64,000 bases of DNA from Myoxocephalus aenaeus (taxonomy: Eukaryota; Chordata; Actinopteri; Perciformes; Cottidae). Shown here one piece after another: positions 24,201 to 37,000 of the stretch (positions within the stretch are counted from its first letter, which is position 1; each line of letters opens with the position of its first letter). The stretch lies in contig JBAMJR010000156.1 of NCBI GenBank assembly GCA_038501785.1, forward strand, positions 1,184,501-1,248,500. The letters run 5' to 3'. The position numbers were made by a program, and so were the translations under genes. The notes beneath the pieces were generated by a model. It saw nothing but the letters and a program-made list of their open reading frames with translations, was not told where the DNA came from and made no database searches.

Positions 24201-27200
24201 TGCAGAACGACCCGCTCCACCTTTTGTTTAGAGGGATCAGCTGCACAAAGGATGCGGAGAGAAGGAAAACACACAGCCGGCAACCGCAACCTGACAGTAA
24301 TGAATTCACTGAGAGACAATTACTCTGCAGAGGGCTGGCATTCACGTGCCATCTACTGAGATGAGGAGGGAAGTAGGAAAAGAACATCTTTTGAAAATAC
24401 AACTTCCTGTTATATGAGAATAGTAACTAGCTGAATTCATCATGAATTGCAGCATTGTTTTGATCATTTACTAACACTTTACAAATGATCTTATTAGTCA
24501 TCTATAAGTCCTGAATACTTCATTTACAAATGGGGAATTCATCATTTATAAAGTATGAAACCCAAGCTTTTTAATCAAGAATGAAACATTTATAACTGTT
24601 TATGAATGAGTTACTAATGAGTATTCATGTTGGAATAATGTTCAATAAATGATGAATTCAGTGTTTATTCATGCTTTACTAATGCAAAATAGTGTGCAGT
24701 TATTATAAAGTGCTACAGAGAATATGAATGGCAGAAAAAAACAATCAGTTGTGATGGGGAACGGTAAACTAAGTTAGAATAAGTATTTGCCACGCTGCAT
24801 AGTGTATAGTTTGAAAAGCTTCTCGTCATTACATATGTGTAGGTCTTGTTTTGCTCGGCAGTAATACAAGAGAATCACTGAAATTACTAAGAAGCCATAC
24901 TTCGAGTTGATGCAATCTTAATTTGCACGCCATGAATTAAAATAACCAGATCTTGTGGCTGCTGTGACACCAGCTCTCAGCTCTAATTACTAAAGGGACC
25001 ATATCAGTGCTTCTGCCGGCAGTGGAGACAGACGAGACTACTTCTGTCCGACGGTTGGGTCAACAGACCGACTGACCTGTGAGGGCTGTGTTATCAGATG
25101 GTTTATCCACTTCAGCCCAAAAACAGACTCTCTCTCCCTCCGTTACTGGAACGCAAATCAGGCCCATGTCCCTGCATTGTTCAGCCCTCCCTTTGGCAGT
25201 TACAGCTCATTAGGAGAAACTCTGTCAAACATGGAATTCGGAAAAAACATTTCCCCCTGAAATTCTCAAAGTTCACACGCACGTTTCAGATGTTTTCTCA
25301 AACGTTTTGCAATCATAAAACAGACAGGTCATTGTGTACGGTCTAAAAGAAACAATGCACCAGACAGCCATTCTAACAACCAGTTACAACACAGAAGAAA
25401 ACCTTCAGTAGTATGCAGTCATTTAATTAGTTATCTGTGTTTGAATTCAATTAACAAAGAGAACAGGAAGTCATTGTGTAGGTTCAGTCAAAATGACTAT
25501 TTGCCCAAGAGTCATGGAATAAGTCCATTTCCATGGAGCGCTTGCAGAGTATTCACAATGTTTCCCTACTGTTAATTCACTAGACCAAAGGATTTCTTGT
25601 CCAATGCTTCCTTTAATCAGGTATTAGGAACACAGTCTGATTAGTTATATAGCCTGGCTTTGCTTGGATGACAATACTACCACCACTGAAGCAAAAAAGA
25701 AAAACACCACACACATCTATACCCACAAATCATACCCTGCATTTTATTTTGCTTCCTCAGAGAACTCAACATGAAGGTATTTTTCTAATGAATGAATACT
25801 CTTTGAGTACCTCTCTTTTCAGTGTCGAGGGAGTGCAGCAGCTTCTCCTGTTGGTCCAGGCGCTGCAGGAGAGCCATCTGCTCCGAGTCCCGGCTCTGCC
25901 GGAGGGCCTTCAACTGATCCCTGGTTTGTTGTTGTTGCTTCTTCAAGCGCTGCTCTCTTGTGGTACACTCTCGCACCTCCTCACACAGCCAGCGGATCTT
26001 GGTCTGGGTGGTTAAGTAAATACAAAATCAATGGGGTGAAGTAAGATGGGCTTGATTGGTTCGTATAGTAAAGGTTTTAATCAAGACTTAAGGGAATCGG
26101 GACATTAGGGGGTGGAATTCACACAAACACTCTTAAGTTGTAAGACCGTCTGTCAGCCAGGCGGCAACCTTCAGTTCTCAAAAGTGAAGCTAATGCAGAG
26201 GTGCCTTAATCCTGCATTCTCTCTCCTGACCACCAGGGGGTGACTCCTCTGGTTGTATAGAAGTATATGCTTCATGTGTTAAAGCTGCATTCTCTCTCCT
26301 GACCACCAGGGGGCGACCCCTCTGATTGTATAGAAGTCTATGCTTCATGTGTTAAAGCTGCATTCTCTCTCCTGACCACCAGGGGGTCGTCCTCTGGTTG
26401 TATAGAAGTCTATTCTTCATGTGTTAAAGCTGCATTCTCTCTCCTGACCACCAGGGGGTGACTCCTCTGGTTGTATAGAAGTATATGCTTCATGTGTTAA
26501 AGCTGCATTCTCTCTCCTGACCACCAGGGGGTCGTCCTCTGGTTGTATAGAAGTCTATTCTTCATGTGTTAAAGCTGCATTCTCTCTCCTGACCACCAGG
26601 GGGTGACTCCTCTGGTTGTATAGAAGTCTATTCTTCATGTATTAAAGCTGCATTCTCTCTCCTGACCACCAGGGGGTGACTCCTCTGGTTGTATAGAAGT
26701 ATATGCTTCATGTATTAAAGCTGCATTCTCTCTCCTGACCACCAGGGGGTGACTCCTCTGGTTGTATAGAAGTATATGCTTTATGTGCTAAAGCTGCATT
26801 CTCTCAACTGACCACCAGGGGGCGACTCCTCTGGTTGTATAGAAGTATATGATTCATGTGTTAAAGCTGCATTCTCTCTCCTGACCACCAGGGGGTGACT
26901 CCTCTGGTTGTATAGAAGTATATGATTCATGTGTTAAAGCTGCATTCTCTCTCCTGACCACCAGGGGGCGACTCCTCTGGTTGTATAGAAGTATATATAA
27001 ATGACTCTACTTCTCTCTTGATGTATTCCCTCAGTAAACATTGTAAACATGAGTTTATGTCTCAATCTCTAGTTTCAAGTCTTCTTCAATACAGCATGAT
27101 GTTCATTTAGTAAATTATGGTCATTTAGAGTCAAACAGACCATAAAGCAGGAGACGCTTTAGGGGCGGGGCTACAAGGTGATTGACAGGTCTCTAAGTAT

Positions 27201-30200
27201 ATGGCGTCTCTACGTCACTCCTCAGTCCAGATGTGTTCACTTCCTGTTCACTGGTTGCAAAAAGCCAAGATGGCGACAGCCGTGATCCAAGATGGCGACG
27301 GCCAACAGGTGAAGTCATGGTGACTACTAGTAAGTCGCCTAAGTTTTCCCTTTGAAAGCATCTTAACTCCTCTTATCTCAAAGGTTCTTTGCCCCAGTGC
27401 TATCCAAGCTGCACGTTTACAATTCTCTTGAAATGTCTTTGAACACAAAATACAGTCTATCATTTTGACCATGGTGTTCAGAGAGTGTGCTAAAAGCTCA
27501 GCGGCCCCGTCACAGCAACAGGGAATGTATATGAATTAAAGGGTTGTTACGGCCATGCAAAGGATTGGTTAACTGTGTATTCCAGCTGTGCTCGACAAGC
27601 CTGTAAATCACACCTACATTTTACTAACACAAAAATTGCTAACTAGGGAGCTAATTATCTCTCTTATTCTCCTGTGTTTTATTCTTGTAAATGCACAGAG
27701 CTCTGAAAGCCTTTCTGACAGGAGACATACATTATGGTGATAAACACGGTGAGCTGCGCAAACACATTTTAACAAAGTCTCTTGCATCACCGCCACAGCC
27801 ATATTTACATCTTTCATTTGGACGGCGCATCCTTGCAATACCAAATGGGAACTGATCCGTCTTGGAAAGAAACCAAGGGACAACTATTATTGCAAAAGAC
27901 AGGAAGGCAACATTAGGCCTCACTAAAGCAGAACATGGCGCTAACCGTGATGCTGGCATACAGGAATGAAAGCCAGTGAGAGAATGCACTGTGACTGAAC
28001 TTCTCAGGGTGGTGCAATTCACTATTGTCCTTGATAATTACTATGGAGAGAGTGTATTATGATGACGGCAGACTCCCAGCACACATCAGTGCTCAGCTGT
28101 GAAAACTGGTTTCCTCAACAATAAGTCATCCTTTACTGGGAGGCTATGCCGCTATATGTTGGTTTAAACACGCAGAAATGCAAACAAATGTGGTTGCTAC
28201 GATTATTTAAGTCTGCAAAGACCAAATCACACTGAATACATGAAGTCTATGCTATGCTCCTACATTAATCTTCTATTTTGTGTCGGCCTCGGAATGAGCA
28301 TGATTTTCATGGTAATAGTGTCACATGCTTTAATCTTGTGTTTTCTCAATTAAATATATATATATATATATAATAAATGTAATAATCATACCTTTGTCTC
28401 AGCTTGCCAGCGGTGGATGTCTTTCACTAATCCAGGTTTCTGGGAGATCGCCTGTCGAAACAGCACAGAGATGAATGTGTGTGTGTTGCCTGTGGAACAT
28501 GCATTACAAAACATGCTGTTCTTGAAAGAACTAATGAGAAGAGATTTTGTAGTTAGGAGTTCATGCAGGTTCAGTAGGTTGTCTGAATTGACACAAAATA
28601 ATGGAAGAAGCATCAGAGAAGTTACAAAATGCAGAAAGGGTGATGTGGATGGACAAACAACCGGGTAAATATCAGAAGTGTTGTCAAACCCTTCGCTGTT
28701 GTGAAGAACGGCTTCTGCCAACTTAAATTGGCGTGCGTGTTGAACGGCCTCTGACACGACGCTACGCTACGCTACGCTGACACACACAGGAGGTTGTGTG
28801 TGTGTCATGAAAATGAGCTCAGCGACTATGTTCCATCCTTCCCAGACACGCTTGTCAGCATCAGCAATACAAACTGACGGTCTGCCAACTCCTAATGACT
28901 GCTGACACACACAGAGACGCTTCAGATAAAACAAACACACGGATAACCGCGGTCACTGGACGGCCCTCAGCATTCATGACCTGCTTGTTTCACATGAGGG
29001 CACGAACACAGCACCTGAAATGGAACGTTAGATTAGAATTCTCCTTTCAAGCATTCTGGTTTATCACCGAGACCCCGTGTACACAGGCAGGTCTTCATTT
29101 GGTAAAGGGCCATTAGAGGTTCACTAAAACCAGTGCACACGGTGATGGAACAACTGGAGTAGCAGCTATCCTCTGCTACGAGTGGAAAACAGCCATGTGT
29201 TGTAACAAGGGACGGGGCTGCGTGGGTGGTGGGGTGTTGCTTCAGGTACCAATTAAATGAAGTCCAGCTGAATTCATTTGAAAGCCGGTCGGAGGCAAAA
29301 ACACTGCACAGCCGTTTGTAACACAGACGCAGGACTGTACAACTCAGGAAGGTTATCACAGAGGCATTCACCTACATAAATGTGTGTACCACCTTTCAAA
29401 ACAATCCTTCCAATAGTTATCTATACATTCACTCTAATTTACAAAAGGTCAAGCTCATTCTGGACTCTGCCAAACCTAAAGCCACACCGCTAGTGAGGCT
29501 AACCCTTCTATAGTGTGAACATGGACTTATCCAAAAGGTACGAGGCTATGAGATGAAAGTCACACGCTCCTCTGGACTATGAAAAGTAAATAATGGGTCT
29601 GTAGGGTTTTTTTAAGCTTAGTTTGTCACAATTGGACTTGTACAGTGTAAGGTTTATTGTGTACATTACAATGCATGGAATATGATCATTAATAAGGGAT
29701 ATTATTATGAAGGATTTGTAATTGTATGCATATGAAGGTCACTTTTATTTACTGTGAAATGATTAATGTGTGAATGGATGTTAGATGCTGCATGTACTGC
29801 CGCTAGAAGGACTTGTAGTTCTCTTGTTCGCCTGAGGTGGCGGAGCTGAAGATTGACGTTTGAGACTTTACCGGTCAGCAGAAGAAGAAGAAGAAGTGGA
29901 CGGGGCTCCGTCACTTTAGTTGCGGGCCAATAGCGAGTTAAGCGACTACCAGAGGTGTGTACGCCGGACTGTTAATGAGAGGGAGGGCTCTAGGCTCCAT
30001 GAATGATATAAAATTAACTGTATGAAGGAGGAGCGTTCTCTTCTTCCGGCTACTAGCGAGCGACTCGGACCTGCGTGCCCGTGGTGTTCGCTGGTGGAGT
30101 AAGAGGAGCTCGATCGAAAGCATAAGCTGTCTGTCTATCACTTTTTATTAAATATTCTTTTATTACAACTTCTTTGGACCCTGGACCTTATTTTCCTGCA

Positions 30201-30962
30201 TCACCTCCCAGGATTTTTGAGCAATTCCACAAGGCCTTTGCCCAGGAGCCACCTTTCCAAAAGCTTGTGTGTGAATCCATTTATAGAGAGACAGAGCAAA
30301 ACCATAACTCTCCCATATGTAGGTAAAAAGACAAAGTCGACAAAAAAGCACCACACATTGTTTTCTTCATGTACACCCTTGTGGCAAGGTGTTTACGCGC
30401 GATCACCTGACATGGAAGGCACGCAGCCGGAGGGTTCCTGGCAGTGGCGGCTGGTGACATTTTTTTGTGGGGGGGCGCAGTTGGGCGGCGCGGTTTAAAT
30501 AGCACTCCACAATGAGAAGAAAAGAGGTTTGGAGTAGAATATTCTAAAAAACAAAGCTTTATTTCAAGAAAACACAATGCTCAACACTGTCCAATAACAA
30601 CTATCAACAAACTAACTTTGGGCATGAGAGGTTCAGAGCAGAATGGTTTAAGAAACATTCAATGTGGTGGCCAGAGCAACTTCAGGGAATACATTGACGT
30701 AGCATTCAAACTGGGGGCCCTGCAGTAAGGTGGCACTGGTGAGGTGGTCTTTGAAGGCAACGCGTTCCCTGGTGTGTCCAAGTATGGTGTCACAAACCTA
30801 CAGATAAATATATAGAGAGAGACAGAGACAGTAAGATAAGTTGTGGGAAAATATCTACTACAAACAGGCTTCATACTACAGACAAAAAACTATGTTTTGT
30901 GTGTCTTGATGGCTCAGCAACATAGACAAAAGGCCAGGAGCCACCTTGATGGCTGTAGCTAT

Positions 30963-31058
<96 letters not shown>

Positions 31059-34000
31059 GGGTTGAATTTGTATTTTAGATAAAGTTATAGTCTGATATGA
31101 CATCCACCCAAATCTAACAATGTCCAACATGTGTTCTGCTGTGGGAAAGATAAAACATTAAACTCTAACACAGGCATCTGCTGATTTTGACACTCACCTC
31201 TGCAGCAATCCTTCAAGCTCATCTTCCTTCACAGCCCGGCGCTTCCTCGGCTGCTCAGAGCCACTGCACACTGAGCCTCCAGCTAGCAGCTCCGGTTAGC
31301 ATGTAGCTTGGTGCATGTAGCTTCACTGCTTTGCTGCTGAATATTTAAATCCGGACGTTCGGGTCCCAACTCTTTCAGCCTCTTCTTGTCAACATCTGAT
31401 CGTGGATTGAAAGGTGTTTCGCGTAGAGATACCACAGAGTTTTCAGTCGCCATACGAACATAATCAAAGTCTCTGCTAGCTGTGTTGCTCGCGTAGCTAC
31501 GTGGGAGCTATATGGGATGTGAGGGAATGATAAAGGTCTCTGATTGGACGAATAGTCCAACCACGTTGCAATAAGAAACGATGTCATTGGCTAGGGCGCA
31601 GATTCGTGCGCCCGAAGATTCACGTTTCATCCGCCAATGAGAAGCTGTCCTTGCCGTCACGAGGGTGAAATGTTTGTTAGCTTTCCATAGACACACATTT
31701 GGCCGGCGCCCCGAGAGAGGAGGGGCTTTTCTCAGTAATGATGAATGGCGATATATTATATTTAACTTAAGTGGTTGTTGACAGGGGCTTACGGTCTCCC
31801 ACACACATTTAGCGCGTCAACACGGTATATTTCTTATTTAAATTATTTGATATATAATGTTTTTTGACAGTATATATTATATTTTTTTCTTCTTCTTTTT
31901 TTTTTTTCATCGCAAAACTTTAGGAGGGGCGGCGCCCTAGCGCCCTCTATTGACGCACCGCCACTGGTTCCTGGACACTTTCTGTCCCGCGCCTCGGCAA
32001 ACAACATCGTTACCGCGGAGGTGTCGAGCTACTTCTTCAAGCCGTCGTTCAAAACCAGATCCAAGCAAAAAAAAAACAACGACGTTGCCACGGCAGCTCA
32101 AAGGGCGGCGTAGAACGCCGCTGTGCAGAGGTGCCCGTCTCGGGGAGCGTACAACGGCATGGCGGCGCGTGCGTCTGTGTGGGAGGATAAAAACACGCCT
32201 CGCTCACTTTTACTCTTTCCCGAAAACCATCAAAAGGCAGCTCGGCGCAGTGGCAGACAAAAAGGAGGGGGAACTGTTGGAAAACTGAACAAGTAGGCTG
32301 GGAGTTGAAAGTGCCGTCTGTGGGGTTGAAGTGAAAGAAATGCCACTATTTTCTCAGCAGCGCCGCCGTGGAATCCAAGCGTCTGCCACGGCTTATTTAA
32401 ATGTGCGACTGCGTGGCTTATACGTCTCTTAGATGTCTGCGAGTAAACCTGTGACTGGGTGTCTTTGGTTACAGTCTGTTTGTTCCACCTCCCGCTGAGG
32501 AATCGGTAAAGATGGCAGAGTTTAGAGGTGGAGATGTTAACGACGAGCAGCCAGTGGAAGGGACAACGCTGGATGTCTCTGTTGAGATGATGACGGCGGC
32601 TTTTTCCTTCATTAAAGGAGGCAGGAACCAAAGGAATTTAGACTGAAAGGGAAAAGGGTTGTACTGAATGTCCTTAAAACCTTATACTGATGTTTTGGAG
32701 TTGAATGTCTATCGCCTTACTTTATGATGTCATCATAAAAAAAAAGATTGTGTGAATGTAATTTACGGTGCTGTTAAGATTGCTGCCTCCCTTTGTGTGC
32801 GGAAAACGTGAGAGCAAACCGTTTTTTTTTTTTTTAACCAAAATATCGGTTTTGAAAGGCTAAATGACAACAAATATGGATTGCAGAATAATATGAAAAA
32901 GAAAACATGCTGTGAATTTGGGAAATGATGTCATCAATCTTTTTTCAATAACTTTTGACTGTTAGACTTAACAGCGCTCTGGAGTTATTGCAAATGTTTG
33001 AATCACATCAGTTGGAAACAATCCTATGAAGCCGCCACTGGAATCCAATTCTAAAAAAAAAAAACGTATAATAATAGCAGAAATAAAATGAGTGTAGCCT
33101 GACCTTTATCTGCAAGCGTGCAACCGGGTTGAGAATGAAATGAATAGACATGCAAAAAACATTAGAATGTTGATTTTAAATGAGAATGTCAACCTTCGTG
33201 AATGAAGCTTCAAACTATTCAGCACATCTAAAAACACAGAACCTCAGTTACATGGCGTGTCCTCACTGAGAGGGATTCATAAGGGAAAACAACCCCGTCA
33301 AACATGACATGACAGCGGAGGTTAGACTTGTATGAAGACTGGAAAGTAGTGGGAAACACTTTCACCAATTTAAAATCTTCCTTGGCAACAGTTTTATCAC
33401 CTGCCAACATCCATAAAGTCACATATGACAGCGCTCTCCCCCTTTTAGGGTTCCTTAACCTCCAATGAAGCACTACTCTGTCTTGCAACTTCTTGCATTA
33501 GTGCTTCTGAAGAGAAGGAAGGGGGCATCGTGAGGTAACTGTTAATGATTCCCCTCATTACGCCAATTACTAGCCAGTCTGACTTCTTTTCAACGTGACA
33601 CATTCCAGATGAGGGGAGGCATTGGCTCCAAGATTGGGGAATCTGTATCAGATAAGAGCTGACCGGGTTCATTAGCTTGGAGCAGCAGAGGAAGACTAGC
33701 GTCCAGCCTGTGAGTAAGAGTGTGTGTGTGTGTGTGTGTGTATAAGGGTGGGAGTGTTTCCTGTAGGCCACATGTGTAAACATTAGTATTGTAGGCTTTA
33801 ATGAGTTCATGAGGAGCCTGAATCCTCTTGTCGATCTGATCACTAAACCATTGAAGCTAATATGAAATGTTCTGAAAAGATGCGAGGAAATGAAAAGAAC
33901 GAGATGTTAACTGAATGCATCTGTTTGGTCTCATTTAATCTTTTACTTACTGGTCTTCAATAACATGCAGAAATGAAGACAGGATTAAATAAAAAGGTAT

Positions 34001-37000
34001 ACGTCTTCAAGTTAGCTGGTTTACCGTTAATAAATAATATAAGGTGATGCGGAAATGGCAGTAAAAATGATCAGGAATGTTCATTGAGGCACACATTCAC
34101 TCTTGTCACGCTTTAAATGTAATCCTATTGTAAAGTGGGTCACGACGGTTAGTTATTTCTAAAATGTTGGTCCCCAGAAGAAAAAAATATATATATATAT
34201 ATATATATTCTGGACTCACCAGACCTGTGTGTGTGTGGTTGAATAGGATGTATGTACTGTACATTCATAGAATTCTACTTCACTATACCTTGCTCATATA
34301 CTGTATATCAATAAGGTAATGCAATAACTATTGTAACAGACGGCTTTTTGTCCCATAAAAACAATACTTCACAGCATGAATCAACAGTTGTATATCAATT
34401 ACTCACCCCTTATTATCTTTACATTTTAGAAGCTCCAAAAACGGAGAACCTTCTTGATGAATTGAAGTAAATGGGGGCCACATTTAACAACAGTAGAACT
34501 ATGTCAAAACCCCAGGCAGTATAATACAGCTTATGTCATCCAGTCATTCGTTCACGACCTCCCAAACCTATTAAAACACTTCTGTGTAAACACAACTCAC
34601 TCATGCAAGCGTGAGACTGTTGTGTGGTTTGAGCCTTTACCACAGAGACATGCGAGAAAAATGGTTTCTCCAAGAATTTGAGGTCACACCGGTAAGGGAG
34701 GTAATTGATGAACAAATGCTCATTTTGGGGGTGAAGTATTCTTTGAAGAAGCCGATCCTCCACACATTGAGTAAAAGGACGCATCTGTAAAATGATTTAG
34801 CGCTTACCATTTCTTATACCAGGTGCCACAGCACTTTGTTATACACATAAAACACTGTACTTCTGCCTGTTTGGACTCACACAGAAACATAGAAAACAAT
34901 CTCATCCATCTCAAGTTCCCTTCCTACAAGCACCTGTCATCTTCATCTTCACCTCATGAGGAGAACAAACATCTTTCTCCCGCTAACATGAAAGGATTGT
35001 GTAGTCAAAGCCACCATGCAGCCTTCTTTCAGTATTCAGTAGTCGTCCTTGATGATGAAGCACGTGTGTGAAATGTATCAGAAACTATTATGATAATGCA
35101 TTAATCGCTCGGTTACATTGTTAAGCAGGAATTTCTTAAATGTCAGAATTTGCAGCTTTTCCTTGTCTTGCATCACGGTACACTGAATATTTTGGGGTAT
35201 GGACTGACAAAACAGTCAGCCAACACCTGACATTTGATGTCCTTACTTTGGGCTCTCGGAAATATCATCTCCAAATCAATCGCTGGAAATAATTGTCCCT
35301 TGCAGCCATAGTGTGCTCAGATGCCAGCTGCACAGACAAAAAGCATCTCTGCTCTTGTGCTAATTCTCAATGGAAGTCAATGACATGGTAGGCCGGTCTC
35401 TCCTTATTCTACTGCACATGCAGACGTGTGAACCAATCATACGTCTGTGTTTCACCCGGTCCCGTTTCCATTTAACCACACAATCCGTCAACAAACCCTC
35501 GAGCGACACTTCGAGTGACTCAGCGACGACATAACGAGCCACGTCAAGTTCTTGCTTTTTTTTTTTTTACTCTAATTTGAACTTTAACACTTGATCTCAA
35601 AAGTATGTACTTGTATGCAGCTTGTAGTGTTTCCGGTTACTGAATGAGTTCCCCTGCTCGTGACAACCTCCCCATTTACTGGTACATTGATAGTCTGTGT
35701 CTGCTGGGTGTGCATGCGAACATGTTCACTCACTAGCCAATGCTGTGAGGGCGTTTTGAATCAAATTGCCTAAATGCAGCTTTAGACCAGACACAACAAA
35801 CACAACCGAATACCTGTAGCTTGTCTTCCCCGTTCTTAGCCAGGCTGCGGCAGGCTGCGTCCAGCTCCTCCCCCATGGAGGTGAGGACGGCCTCTCGCTC
35901 CGCTTCCATCCGCAACACCTTCTCCTCCAGCTTAACGAGCTCGGACTCTGAAGCGCGACTCCGCTCCCCCGACCTGACCTGTGGAGGATGGGAGAGAGGG
36001 GCGGATTCAAATTGGCCGTTGGCGTCTGGTGCGTTTAGTTCTGTTATTTGAATCTCACAAGACAGGATATCGACATTCATTACAGCAACGAGAGGAGACG
36101 TCCTGGTTTGCGTGTTACGTGATCAATTGATCGGTTTACTCGATAATACACGTGCAGGAAGACAGACAGCGCTTGTCTATCGGAGAGACGTTCCCTTTCC
36201 ACTCACACAAACACAGAGTTCAGTTTCCTCCTCTGACAGTTTCAGGGTCCCTAACAGGACACAGTCGATCAATATATCCGAGGCATAGGAACCAACTGAT
36301 GCCCAGGGACCATGGATCATTATCCTGTTTCTGGGATGATAAACCACCCATGTTACAATAATAAGAGTCCCCTATTCCCCATTCACCCAATTTCCAATCA
36401 ATACATGATCCCCTCAGAGCCCCATGGGACTTATCAAAGGCCTGCCAGAGGAGTGCATAGGGTTTCAATACTTCATCTGCTGTTGTAAAACACCCGGGGA
36501 CGTATCGATAGAGCCCCTTTAAAAATAGTGCTGATTTGGCACCCCTTACCTTTTCAAACTATCTGTAGGTTTATCTGATCATGTGACCTTACAGATATCC
36601 CAAATCTTAATGCCGGGAAGGAAGCGCGAAGCTTTGGGGAGTTACCGTGGAGTTTTAGTCAAAAAAACCGTGTCGTTCGGTTAAAAAAATGTAAAAGTTA
36701 TAAGCTTTATGTCTTTTCACCATTTGTCTGAGGCATGCTGGGTAACAAAATTTGCATGAAGGTCTGACGAAGACGTGTGATATACAGAAATGAATGAATT
36801 TTTTTTGCATTTCCAGACTCCTACAAGCTCGTAGGGTTACAAAGAGGTGTCGTTTATTGAAGTCCGACTTTGTAAAGTGTACTTATGAACGCTTTTGTAA
36901 AACGTTACGGCCGCCGCCGGAAATGACGGCGAGGTTACGGGGTTTATGTAATTACATAAACTTAACGGTAACTTTCATTTTTTTCTGTTCGTCAATAACT

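Larger units (their letters stand above)
30442..31966. mobile_element. hAT transposon, 1525 bp, with 8-bp target duplication
   Basis: Ends CAGTGGCGG and CCGCCACTG are inverted. Both flanks carry GTTCCTGG (30434-30441 and 31967-31974), an exact 8-bp target-site duplication as made by hAT transposases. Inside are a 92-bp CA repeat and a minus-strand transposase remnant at each end, so it is an internally deleted, non-autonomous copy. Confidence 0.9.

Noticed and set aside
31950..32288. 112-codon plus-strand frame
   Set aside because: Starts inside the end of the hAT element and shows no conserved motif.
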